Of a stretch of 64,000 nucleotides of DNA, positions 57,616 to 64,000 are shown piece after piece. The stretch lies in assembly GCA_031292035.1 (NCBI GenBank), contig JARLHX010000022.1, positions 61,508-125,507 of the forward strand. The letters are read 5' to 3'. Numbering within the stretch: position 1 is the stretch's first letter; every line of letters begins with the position of its first letter. The notes beneath the pieces are model-generated. The model saw nothing but the letters and a program-made list of their open reading frames with translations. It searched no databases and was not told the origin of the DNA. This stretch comes from Negativicutes bacterium. Its GTDB lineage: Bacteria > Bacillota_C > Negativicutes > Sporomusales_B > JARLHX01. A program made the translations under genes and the position numbers.

Positions 57616-58707
57616 ATGAGTAAAGTTATGATTTCTCCCAGCCGCTATGTACAAGGGGCGGGAGCCATCGCCGAGCTGGGGGAACAGGTCAAAAGACTGG
57701 GGTCGAAATGTCTGGTCCTGGGCGGAAAAACGGGTTTGGCGTCAGTAAAAGCCGCGATTCAGGCGGGGTTTGCCCAAAGCGGCATCGATGTCAATTTTGA
57801 AGTGTTCGGAGGGGAATGTTCCCAGCGGGAAATTGACCGGATTATGGAGATCGTCAAAGATACCGACAGCAACGTGATTATCGGTGCTGGCGGCGGAAAG
57901 GCGCTGGACACTGCCAAAGCAGTCGGCTTCTATCTGAAGCTGCCTGTTGTCATTGTTCCCACCGTTGCCGCCACCGATGCTCCCTGCAGTGCCCTGTCAG
58001 TCATTTATAGCCAGGAGGGGGTGTTTGAATCCTATTTGCTGTTACCCAAGAATCCTGATATTGTTTTGGTCGATACCGACATTGTGGCTCAATCGCCTGT
58101 GCGTCTGTTTATCTCGGGCATGGGGGATGCCCTGGCCACTTGGTTTGAAGCCGACGCCTGCGCAAAGGCCTTCGCCGGCAACCTGCCTGGCGGGCTTTCC
58201 ACCACTGCCGCATTGAGCCTGGCCCGGCTATGCTACGACATTCTGATTCAATATGGTTTCCAGGCAAAATTGGCAGTGGAAAATGGGGTGGCAACTGAGG
58301 CGGTGGAAAAGGTTGTTGAAGCAAATACGCTGCTGAGCGGTCTTGGGTTTGAAAGCTCCGGGCTGGCGGCGGCTCATGCCATTCACAATGGCTTCACCGT
58401 CCTGGAGGAAACTCATCATGCTTACCATGGGGAAAAGGTGGCCTTCGGCACGTTGGTGCAGTTAGTCATGGAAAACCGTTCCCGGGAAGAAATCAAAGAG
58501 GTCATCGGTTTTTGTCTGGAAGTCGGGCTGCCGATCACGTTGGCTGATATCGGTGTAACCGATGTGACTGAGGCGAAAATAAGGAAGGTGGCGGAAGCTT
58601 CCTGCGCCGCCGGAGAAACCATTCATAACGAGCCTTTTGCTGTTACTCCTGCCATCGTCTATGCGGCCATTTTGGCGGCAGATGCGCTGGGCAAAGCTTA
58701 TAAATAA
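57616..58707 (+). CDS. gldA: Glycerol dehydrogenase (GldA/DhaD family)
   Basis: The 363-residue protein is an iron/zinc-type alcohol dehydrogenase of the GldA subfamily: 'GGGKALDTAKAVGFYLKLPV', 'VPTVAATDAPCSALSVIYS', 'MGDALATWFEADACAKAF', 'HAIHNGFTVLEE' and 'HAYHGEKVAFGTLV'. Metal-binding Asp and two His are in the last blocks. It interconverts glycerol and dihydroxyacetone with NAD. Here it may oxidise glycerol or reduce aldehydes; no PduQ is visible, so it may regenerate NAD in its place. ATG follows AAAGGAGGACG. Confidence 0.92.
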   Translation: MSKVMISPSRYVQGAGAIAELGEQVKRLGSKCLVLGGKTGLASVKAAIQAGFAQSGIDVNFEVFGGECSQREIDRIMEIVKDTDSNVIIGAGGGKALDTAKAVGFYLKLPVVIVPTVAATDAPCSALSVIYSQEGVFESYLLLPKNPDIVLVDTDIVAQSPVRLFISGMGDALATWFEADACAKAFAGNLPGGLSTTAALSLARLCYDILIQYGFQAKLAVENGVATEAVEKVVEANTLLSGLGFESSGLAAAHAIHNGFTVLEETHHAYHGEKVAFGTLVQLVMENRSREEIKEVIGFCLEVGLPITLADIGVTDVTEAKIRKVAEASCAAGETIHNEPFAVTPAIVYAAILAADALGKAYK

Positions 58708-58819
58708 GCTGACTCATTACGATGGGGCTAGGCGTAGGCCGAAGCCTGTGCGCTACAGGAAAACCGTCGAATCTCATTGGCTAGCGGCGGGTAATCATAC
58801 GGCGAAAGAGTGATGCCTG

Positions 58820-59455
58820 ATGACAAAGGTGATTTTGGTGCGCCACGGTCAGACTCTGGCAAATAAAGAAGGTAAGTATCAAGGGCACACCGATGCTCCG
58901 TTGAGCTGGGAAGGGATGCGGCAGGCGGAATTGGCGGCCGCGCGGCTGGCTGGGGAGGAACTCGCGGCTGTGTATGCCAGCGATCTGAGGCGCGCCTTTG
59001 TCACGGCGAGAATCATTGCCAGGCGGCACTGTCTGCCGGTGGCCGGCCTGGCGGAACTCCGGGAAATAAATTTTGGTCAGTGGGAAGGACTCACCTATGA
59101 TGCGATCTTTGCCAGTTGGCCTAAGGAAATCAAGCAGCTTTATGGTGGAGATACCGAAGCGGAAATCCCCGGAGGAGAGTCTTTCCGGCAACTTCAGAAA
59201 CGGGCTGTCGGCGCCGTCAACATGTTGGTGGCGCGACATCCGGAGGAAACGATTGCCATTGTTTCTCACGGCGGCACCATCCGGACCATCATCGCTGATG
59301 TTCTGGGTATGCCGCTATCCCGCCTGTGGCATATCCGACAGGATCATGTCGCGATCAATGGGATAGATTACCACCACGGTTTTGCTGTGGTCTATATTCT
59401 TAATGATACTTATCATGTTCTAAATGAAAATTTCTGGCAAAGAGAGATCATGTAA
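58820..59455 (+). CDS. cobC: Histidine phosphatase, probable alpha-ribazole phosphatase CobC
   Basis: The 211-residue protein has the phosphoglycerate mutase-like core: 'VRHGQTLANKEGKYQGHTDA' with the catalytic R-H-G, 'REINFGQWEGLTYD' and 'IAIVSHGGTIRTIIADVLG' with the second His. CobC removes the 5' phosphate of alpha-ribazole. A generic histidine phosphatase role is the alternative; the close link to cobS and Pdu genes favours CobC. It lies 112 bp after gldA and no clear terminator separates them. Confidence 0.75.
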   Translation: MTKVILVRHGQTLANKEGKYQGHTDAPLSWEGMRQAELAAARLAGEELAAVYASDLRRAFVTARIIARRHCLPVAGLAELREINFGQWEGLTYDAIFASWPKEIKQLYGGDTEAEIPGGESFRQLQKRAVGAVNMLVARHPEETIAIVSHGGTIRTIIADVLGMPLSRLWHIRQDHVAINGIDYHHGFAVVYILNDTYHVLNENFWQREIM

Positions 59456-59634
59456 ACGCAAGCCTGGTCCTATTCAGTGGGTATCGGCAAGACGGTAAAA
59501 GGCGATTGCCGCAGTGCCTGACGCCAAGTCGCGCCTACATATTGCAGAATACATAAAATTATTGGTGGAGGTATTTCCACAGGAGGCCTCAATGGCGACT
59601 ATTACTAATCATTGTAGTGAGTCGTATAAAGAGA

Positions 59635-59663
59635 TTGACAAGACCTGCTCATAGATATAGAAT
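59635..59663 (+). promoter_or_regulatory. Strong sigma-A promoter upstream of tRNA-Lys
   Basis: TTGACA (59635-59640) and TAGAAT (59658-59663) are separated by exactly 17 bp, a near-consensus pair. Transcription would start near 59670, about 107 bp before the tRNA. The rest of 59456-59776 holds no clear gene; a GGAGG-preceded 19-codon frame begins at 59592, but its support is weak. Confidence 0.75.
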
Positions 59664-59776
59664 GTCTTTATGATAATAATTCAGTAAATCAATATTGATC
59701 GGCGCGCGAAACCAAACAGTGAAGGGTAAAGGATTGACTTGTTGGAATGGTTTCTCGGTCGCAGTTCAAGAACGAC

Positions 59777-59852
<76 letters not shown>

Positions 59853-59965
59853 TAGTAATTTCAACGGTTCGCGGGCTTCTAGAAAAGTCGAGTCTGCCAG
59901 ATGCAGTCAGTAGGTCTGTCATTTATGACAGATGAAAAATTAGCCCGAAACCTCTTTAATCATAG

Positions 59966-59997
59966 GTGATAGGGACTGCGCCAACAGTCCCTATCAC
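59966..59997. repeat. Perfect 13-bp hairpin downstream of tRNA-Lys
   Basis: GTGATAGGGACTG pairs perfectly with CAGTCCCTATCAC around a 6-nt loop. The downstream tail is A-rich, not T-rich, so it is not a plus-strand intrinsic terminator by sequence. The AGGGACTG/CAGTCCCT core also forms the hairpin at 4670-4700; a dispersed repeat family is possible. Confidence 0.5.
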
Positions 59998-60021
59998 AAA
60001 AATAGCCTAAATAGCTTTTTT

Positions 60022-60048
60022 AGCTCTTCCGGATCGGAGAGCTTTTTT
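60022..60048 (+). terminator. Rho-independent terminator of the tRNA transcript
   Basis: AGCTCTTCCG pairs with CGGAGAGCT (one bulged base) around GAT, followed by TTTTTTC. It ends the tRNA-Lys transcript. Confidence 0.8.
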
Positions 60049-60102
60049 CTTTCGAGGGCTCGGATGCAAAGTCAGCGATACGCTTAACGTTTACAACGAA
60101 AA

Positions 60103-60128
60103 CCCCGGTATTCCTACCGGGGCCATTT
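60103..60128. terminator. Bidirectional hairpin terminator
   Basis: CCCCGGTA pairs with TACCGGGG around TTCC. T-runs follow on the plus strand (CCATTTTTG) and on the minus strand (TTTTCGTT). It lies between the tRNA unit and the membrane-protein gene; no minus gene was confirmed next to it. Confidence 0.55.
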
Positions 60129-60296
60129 TTGTAGCCCTTACATCCTCTGCGGTGATTGCATGTTCTAAATTTTTCCAACATATGGAATTTTTTTATTCCA
60201 TCAAGGAATAAATCCATAAATTAGCGATTTTATATCAGAATTGAAAACCTCCTACAAGCAAACGATAAGTACATTAATTGTAGGGAGGGAGTTAGC

Positions 60297-60842
60297 ATGA
60301 GTAACTATATCTTTCTATGGGGCACAATTATATTGCCCTGGTTCACCCTCCCCTTCCTGAATAGAGACGAAATCAAACACTATATGCCTGTTGCTTTATT
60401 GGGATCACTCATAGCAACCATCGTGGCAGAGTTAGCAGTTTCGTTAGACTGGTGGATTGTAAAAGACAATATTTTTCCGTTTCATAACATAGCTCCCTAT
60501 ATATATGGTGCTTTCCCGGTAGGAATCATATGGATTTTTAAATTCACCAAAAAGCACTTCGTTGTGTTCATGCTTGTCAATGCAGCATTTGATTTTGTTC
60601 TTTCTTACTTTATTTTGAGATACACAGCACAAAGTGGGATACTTGCGGTTCCTGACCTTAATAGTGCGAGTCTTCGATTGTTTATGGTATGTATGACAGA
60701 AGCAGTCATCTTATTCTTTTATCAACTATGGCAAGAAGAACGAGTTATTTTGTCCAGTAAGCACCAAGCAAGCAAAATAATTCCTGCACCCGCCTATAAG
60801 CGACTCTCCGAGGAAAAGGATAACCGCAGCGATACAGAATAA
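60297..60842 (+). CDS. Multi-pass membrane protein (CBO0543-like), unknown function
   Basis: The 181-residue protein has about five transmembrane segments ('FLWGTIILPWFTLPFL', 'VALLGSLIATIVAELAVSL', 'APYIYGAFPVGIIWIFKF', 'FVVFMLVNAAFDFVLSYF', 'FMVCMTEAVILFFYQLW') and a charged cytoplasmic tail. This profile resembles the CBO0543 family of Firmicutes, whose function is unknown. ATG follows AGGGAGGGAG at 6 nt. It is a single-gene unit. Confidence 0.65.
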   Translation: MSNYIFLWGTIILPWFTLPFLNRDEIKHYMPVALLGSLIATIVAELAVSLDWWIVKDNIFPFHNIAPYIYGAFPVGIIWIFKFTKKHFVVFMLVNAAFDFVLSYFILRYTAQSGILAVPDLNSASLRLFMVCMTEAVILFFYQLWQEERVILSSKHQASKIIPAPAYKRLSEEKDNRSDTE

Positions 60843-61038
60843 TAATTGGTTATAAACCCAACCTTAAATGGGTGAAAAAAGGTTTCTGCACAGGCGTTGT
60901 CATAGCAGTCACCTTTTTTGCTCATGCTACAGTACAACAGCGGATTATGCGACTACGAGAGCTTGAGTTGTCATAAGTGCCGTTAGTGAGGAGAAGCCAA
61001 CAAGGAAGATAAGGAGTCCTCCCGATGAAATGAGTTCC

Positions 61039-62343
61039 TTATCTTCCAGCGGTGTTAAATGAGAGTAGCACTACGGCTGTTTCCGGCAATTTCAGAGAGA
61101 CGGACACTTTAAAAACCTGTTGATCAAAGGAAATCAAGGAATGCCCCTGGTATTTGGCAGCTAGTGTTTTTACACTGGTAAGACCGATTCCGTGCTCGGT
61201 GCCTGTTTTAGAGGAAAAGAACCCGTTGTCCTGGCGTTGCACCAGACCGTTAAAGGAGTTCGCGATTTTCATTACCAGATGCCCTTTGGATATTGTGGCG
61301 CTTATTTCAATGAAACGGGGCTTCGCACCTTCTATTTTGCTGCAGGCTTCCATGGCGTTTTCCAAACAGTTGCCTACAATAACGCACAGGTCAAGATCAT
61401 CGATACCCAGATCCTCGGGGAGATGCAGCTTTGTCACAAAAGCGATGTTTTGTTGCTTAGCCAGCTTTAAGTAGTGACAGATAAGCGCATCGACGGATTG
61501 GTTGCGACAGACTGTGGGAATAGAACTGTCGTCATAAGAAGTACAGAGCTTGCTCAGATATTCTTGTGCAGCAGCGGCATCTTTTTTACCCAACTCTATC
61601 ACCGTCACCAGATGATGGCGCAAGTCATGGCGGGCTGCTTTAGCGGTAGTAATACTGTCGTTCAGGTTACGGTAGTGATCGCGCTGTAAGGCCAGTTGTT
61701 TCTCAATCTGTTGATGACGCTTTGTGCGGTCAATGGATAGGGCGATTAAGTAATAAGCAATGGAGATGATGACTGCAGACAGTACAAGAGGAATAAAGAT
61801 AGACGACAAGTAAGTTCTCTGTACACCATAAACGGCCAGTAATATGAAAGACAAAAACGGAAACAAGGTAAAAACCGGGTTTTGTTGATTGATGATTTCA
61901 AGGATATTGATAACATGGGGCGTGATATATTTTCTGATCCCTGGTATCGATGCCAGCTCCAGTAATTGGCCCGCCAAAATCAAACCACCAACCATATGGT
62001 TAAATAGCAATAATTCGATAAACAAACAGATAAGAAAATTGAACTGGGACAGCGAAGCCACCATAAAAAGAACAAAAAATTTGGCATGGATGGTTTCCTT
62101 GAAAATTAGCGCAATGGGGACTAGATACAATATGGCAGTCATATAGGCGAGCAAAAAAGGGTCGAGACCTGTAGGGGTGAAAAAAACGCGCAGAAGGTAC
62201 TGAGCAACCCAGGTGCCAGCATAGGCTAAAATCTGAAACCATAAAGAACGCTTCGGAATTAAGAAGGAGTAAGTAAGTAAAACATTCGATATAAAGAAGA
62301 CTGCCCGGCTTACATTAAATAAAAACAGCGTAGATTCCGACAT
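61039..62343 (-). CDS. GHKL-type sensor histidine kinase (AgrC/NatK-like)
   Basis: The 434-residue protein has an N-terminal membrane domain of about six segments (residues 1-210). A short coiled coil leads to the phospho-acceptor 'RHDLRHHLVTVIELG' and the GHKL ATPase ('DLDLCVIVGNCLENAMEACS', 'GTEHGIGLTSVKTLAAKYQG'). AgrC-like kinases sense peptides or other extracellular signals. It is divergent from the LytTR regulator gene 160 bp away; the pair very likely forms one two-component system. Signal unknown. Confidence 0.88.
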   Translation of the reverse strand: MSESTLFLFNVSRAVFFISNVLLTYSFLIPKRSLWFQILAYAGTWVAQYLLRVFFTPTGLDPFLLAYMTAILYLVPIALIFKETIHAKFFVLFMVASLSQFNFLICLFIELLLFNHMVGGLILAGQLLELASIPGIRKYITPHVINILEIINQQNPVFTLFPFLSFILLAVYGVQRTYLSSIFIPLVLSAVIISIAYYLIALSIDRTKRHQQIEKQLALQRDHYRNLNDSITTAKAARHDLRHHLVTVIELGKKDAAAAQEYLSKLCTSYDDSSIPTVCRNQSVDALICHYLKLAKQQNIAFVTKLHLPEDLGIDDLDLCVIVGNCLENAMEACSKIEGAKPRFIEISATISKGHLVMKIANSFNGLVQRQDNGFFSSKTGTEHGIGLTSVKTLAAKYQGHSLISFDQQVFKVSVSLKLPETAVVLLSFNTAGR

Positions 62344-62503
62344 ATTCCCTCTCCCATTCCTATAATACGGCCATGTTTGAAAAGCAGGACTACATGTTGT
62401 TTCGCAGAAGTATAACTCAAAGTTCGGTATAGTTGGTTGGATAATGGTTAAGCCAATCGGACAATTGTTATGCGGACAAGCATAAGGGTGTGGGGAAGAA
62501 GCA

Positions 62504-63223
62504 ATGCTAATGTTAGCGGTTTGTGACGATGATCCTACCGAAAGAACGCAAATATGTAACGCTGTGGAAGACTATTTTAAAAACCGAGGTATCGACGGGA
62601 AGGTTTTCAGTTATGATAGTGCCGAAAAGTTATACTTGGGGGTGGAGAGTAAACGGCTAAAGTTTGACATCGTATTCTTGGATATCATCATGGGCGACAT
62701 GGACGGCATGACTTGCGCGCGGTTGATCCGTCAGCAGGACAAACTGGTCAAGATTGTGTTTTTGACCAGTTCTACCGATTATGTCTATGAGGGGTATGAG
62801 GTCAATGCCACAGCTTATCTGGTAAAGCCTATCAATGCGAGTAAAATGGCTGCAGTTTTGGACAAAACATGCGACCAAATAGAAGATGTAGCTAGAGAAA
62901 GCATCGCTGTTACTAGTGGTGGCTTGACGCAACGTATACTTCTCAAAGACATCCTGTACGTGGAAAGCGAGAAGAACAAGGTTATCATTGTTTTAGCCCA
63001 AGGCGAAAGATTGGCTGTTTATACTACGCTGGACGGATTCGAACAATCGCATTCGTCAAAAATGTGGATAAGGTCTCATAAAAGCTATGTCGTCAATTTC
63101 TTATATGTTGAGCAATACGCAAGCGACAAGTTTATCTTGAGGGACGGCACCGTGATACCAATCAGCCGGGTCTACAAGGACAAAGCCAAGGAATGCTTTT
63201 TTACTCTGCTGCATAACCAATAG
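62504..63223 (+). CDS. LytTR-family response regulator
   Basis: The 239-residue protein has a receiver domain (phospho-Asp in 'IVFLDIIMGDMDG', Lys in 'TAYLVKPINASK') and a C-terminal LytTR DNA-binding domain ('LKDILYVESEKNKVIIVL', 'IRSHKSYVVNFLYVEQYA', 'RDGTVIPISRVYKDKAKE'). LytTR proteins bind direct repeats. The 160-bp divergent region has AGTT-containing repeats at about 62416-62435 that may be its sites. ATG follows GTGGGGAAG. It partners the GHKL kinase. Confidence 0.9.
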   Translation: MLMLAVCDDDPTERTQICNAVEDYFKNRGIDGKVFSYDSAEKLYLGVESKRLKFDIVFLDIIMGDMDGMTCARLIRQQDKLVKIVFLTSSTDYVYEGYEVNATAYLVKPINASKMAAVLDKTCDQIEDVARESIAVTSGGLTQRILLKDILYVESEKNKVIIVLAQGERLAVYTTLDGFEQSHSSKMWIRSHKSYVVNFLYVEQYASDKFILRDGTVIPISRVYKDKAKECFFTLLHNQ

Positions 63224-63372
63224 AAGACAATTTGCCGTGGGTCATGTGTCAAAAGATGCATGGCTTTTTTATTTTCGTCAATTTTACCTAAAAACCTGCA
63301 AGTTTTCCTTGTTGTGATGTTAATTTATGGTGTTTTTGTATAATTAAAATAGATATTCAATGAAATAACAAA

Positions 63373-63455
63373 AATATTTGGCAAACTTATTGAAAGATAA
63401 GGGCGCAAAACTATGGGTCTAAGGGCTGATGCCTATGATTGCCAGGTTGCGACTT
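63373..63455 (+). ncRNA. Cyclic-di-GMP-I (GEMM) riboswitch
   Basis: The aptamer is recognisable in order: GGCAAACTTATTGAAAGATA (P2 hairpin with GAAA tetraloop) at 63380-63399, then GGGCGCAAAACTATGGGTCT, and GATTGCCAGGTTGCGAC at the end, closing the pairing with the opening GGCAAA region. The class I consensus has these blocks in this order: GGCAAAC, GAAA tetraloop, GCAAA, GGGTCTAAG and GCCAGGTTGC. It precedes a terminator at 63478. It probably controls the exported protein starting at 63760 or genes beyond the window in response to cyclic-di-GMP. Confidence 0.88.
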
Positions 63456-63477
63456 TTTTTGTAAAAAGCCACGACTT

Positions 63478-63515
63478 GCCTGCTGGCGTGACGCCGACTT
63501 ACGCAGGTCTTTTTT
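63478..63515 (+). terminator. Riboswitch-linked intrinsic terminator
   Basis: CCTGC (63479-63483) pairs with GCAGG (63503-63507), enclosing an inner GGCGT-ACGCC hairpin, and TTTTTT follows at 63510-63515. This is a plausible off-switch expression platform of the cyclic-di-GMP riboswitch. Confidence 0.65.
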
Positions 63516-63626
63516 GTACATGGAAGCCGGAGCGCGAGCCGATGCCATACTGGTTTAGATACTTATGGCTTAACAAAGCGGCGACTTGGAACCCTAGAAT
63601 ATTTTAAGATTTTTAGGAGGCAGGAA

Positions 63627-63689
63627 ATGACAAGCAAAGGCAGCTGCCAACAAGACAAAGGGGATGGTGATTTGCAGTACCAGGCGTAA
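63627..63689 (+). CDS. Possible 20-residue leader peptide
   Basis: An ATG with AGGAGG 5 nt before it opens a 20-codon frame ending TAA (MTSKGSCQQDKGDGDLQYQA). It is followed by a 7-bp hairpin GTACCAG...CTGGTAC. It lies between the cyclic-di-GMP riboswitch terminator and the exported protein. It may be a leader peptide, or a coincidence of a good ribosome site; there is no homology to judge by. Confidence 0.3.
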   Translation: MTSKGSCQQDKGDGDLQYQA

Positions 63690-63759
63690 CTGTTGGTCAT
63701 AGCTGGTACTTGGCCTGACGTTGAGAGACGGTAACAGAATTTTTGGGAGTAGGTAATTT

Positions 63760-64000
63760 ATGAAGCTGCCGTTTGCAAAAAAAATCGTTCAAATTTATAT
63801 GGCCGCGAGTGTTCTGTTTTTCTTAAGCACCGGGGCGGCTGCGCCTGCCGCTCCCTCGCCAGCCCCAGAGGCTCTTGCCGCTGATGGCGCTGGTTATCGC
63901 ATGGTTAACGGGGTGGCGGTGATGCCCATACTGCCTGGGAATGAAACGGTGGTACAGGGCCTTTTGACCTCGCTGGCCCAGGATGGGGATTTTCAAGGGA
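63760..64000 (+). CDS. Exported protein, partial (truncated by window end)
   Basis: The ATG follows GGGAG. The first 35-45 residues form a signal peptide with a basic start and hydrophobic core ('YMAASVLFFLSTGAAA'), then a Pro/Ala-rich stretch and 'GYRMVNGVAVMPILPG'. The frame continues beyond the window. Its position behind a cyclic-di-GMP riboswitch suggests a surface, adhesion or envelope function, typical of genes under that signal, but the domain is outside the window. Confidence 0.65.
   Translation, partial: MKLPFAKKIVQIYMAASVLFFLSTGAAAPAAPSPAPEALAADGAGYRMVNGVAVMPILPGNETVVQGLLTSLAQDGDFQG

Noticed and set aside
59592..59651. 19-codon frame with GGAGG before ATG upstream of tRNA-Lys
   Set aside because: It is very short, lies just before the strong promoter and has no hallmark of a peptide; kept only as a remark.
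60020..60217. Minus-strand 65-codon open frame
   Set aside because: It consists largely of two terminator hairpins (60022 and 60103) read as codons.
63413..63607. Plus-strand 64-codon open frame near the window end
   Set aside because: It lies in the cyclic-di-GMP riboswitch and its terminator; conserved RNA blocks explain the sequence better than a protein.

Overview
The window looks like chromosomal DNA of a spore-forming, diderm Firmicute (class Negativicutes, probably Sporomusaceae). Three things point there together. A secretin-type Tad/Flp pilus locus implies an outer membrane. A YtaF-type sporulation membrane protein implies endospores. The rest is strictly anaerobic, cobalamin-dependent metabolism with Gram-positive-style ribosome binding sites (AGGAGG), many TTG/GTG starts, and Firmicute-type riboswitches. 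This taxonomic call is inference; there is no rRNA gene in the window.

Layout. 1-6.8 kb: the 3' part of a TPR/glycosyltransferase-like gene, then a minus-strand set (methyltransferase, HAD nucleotidase with an apparent ATT start, archaeo-eukaryotic-primase-like protein), a small secreted protein and a membrane-anchored metallophosphoesterase. 7-15 kb: a Tad pilus operon (cpaB, cpaC, tadG-like, tadB, flp, tadE, cpaF, tadC, DUF192), followed on the other strand by a large chimeric protein with a Flp prepilin signal and a Gly/Ser linker. 15-28 kb: sugar-acid/hydroxy-acid catabolism. Here a plus operon (MFS transporter and LarA-type racemase) converges on a minus operon (enolase-superfamily dehydratase, DcuC-like carrier, MFS transporter, TIM-barrel isomerase, FAH-type hydrolase). 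A divergent GntR/FadR-type regulator flanks it, followed by an esterase, an acetyltransferase and an SDR dehydrogenase. 28-36 kb: a cluster of five genes that I could not assign to a known pathway, preceded by a near-perfect sigma-54 promoter with an upstream inverted repeat and followed by its own sigma-54 activator gene. A BASS transporter and a second, divergent LarA-like protein lie next to it. 36-59 kb: cobalamin and microcompartment metabolism.

The 36-59 kb block is the centrepiece. A cobalamin riboswitch precedes cobT. A PocR-domain histidine kinase and an AraC-type response regulator follow, and then about 15 kb of a propanediol/glycerol-utilisation (Pdu) microcompartment operon. Its order is pduU-V-A-B-C-D-E-G-H-K-J-L-[flavoprotein-like]-N-O-P-S-T, then a glycerol/diol facilitator, cobS, a glycerol dehydrogenase and a cobC-like phosphatase. 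Shell proteins, B12-dependent diol dehydratase, its reactivase, adenosyltransferase, aldehyde dehydrogenase, phosphotransacylase and the RnfC-like PduS are all present. PduM, PduQ (alcohol dehydrogenase), PduW (kinase) and PduX are not seen. 59-64 kb: tRNA-Lys(CTT) with a strong sigma-A promoter, several terminators, a membrane protein, a divergent GHKL sensor kinase/LytTR regulator pair, and a class I cyclic-di-GMP riboswitch upstream of an exported protein cut by the window end.

How it works together: the Pdu enzymes need adenosylcobalamin, and this block carries late cobamide-assembly genes (cobT, cobS, cobC) plus PduO and the reactivase, so cofactor supply and use are co-located. The racemase/transporter clusters and the sigma-54 cluster suggest an organism that ferments varied small organic acids. 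The LarA-type enzymes require a nickel-pincer cofactor whose biosynthesis genes (larB, larC, larE) are not in the window.
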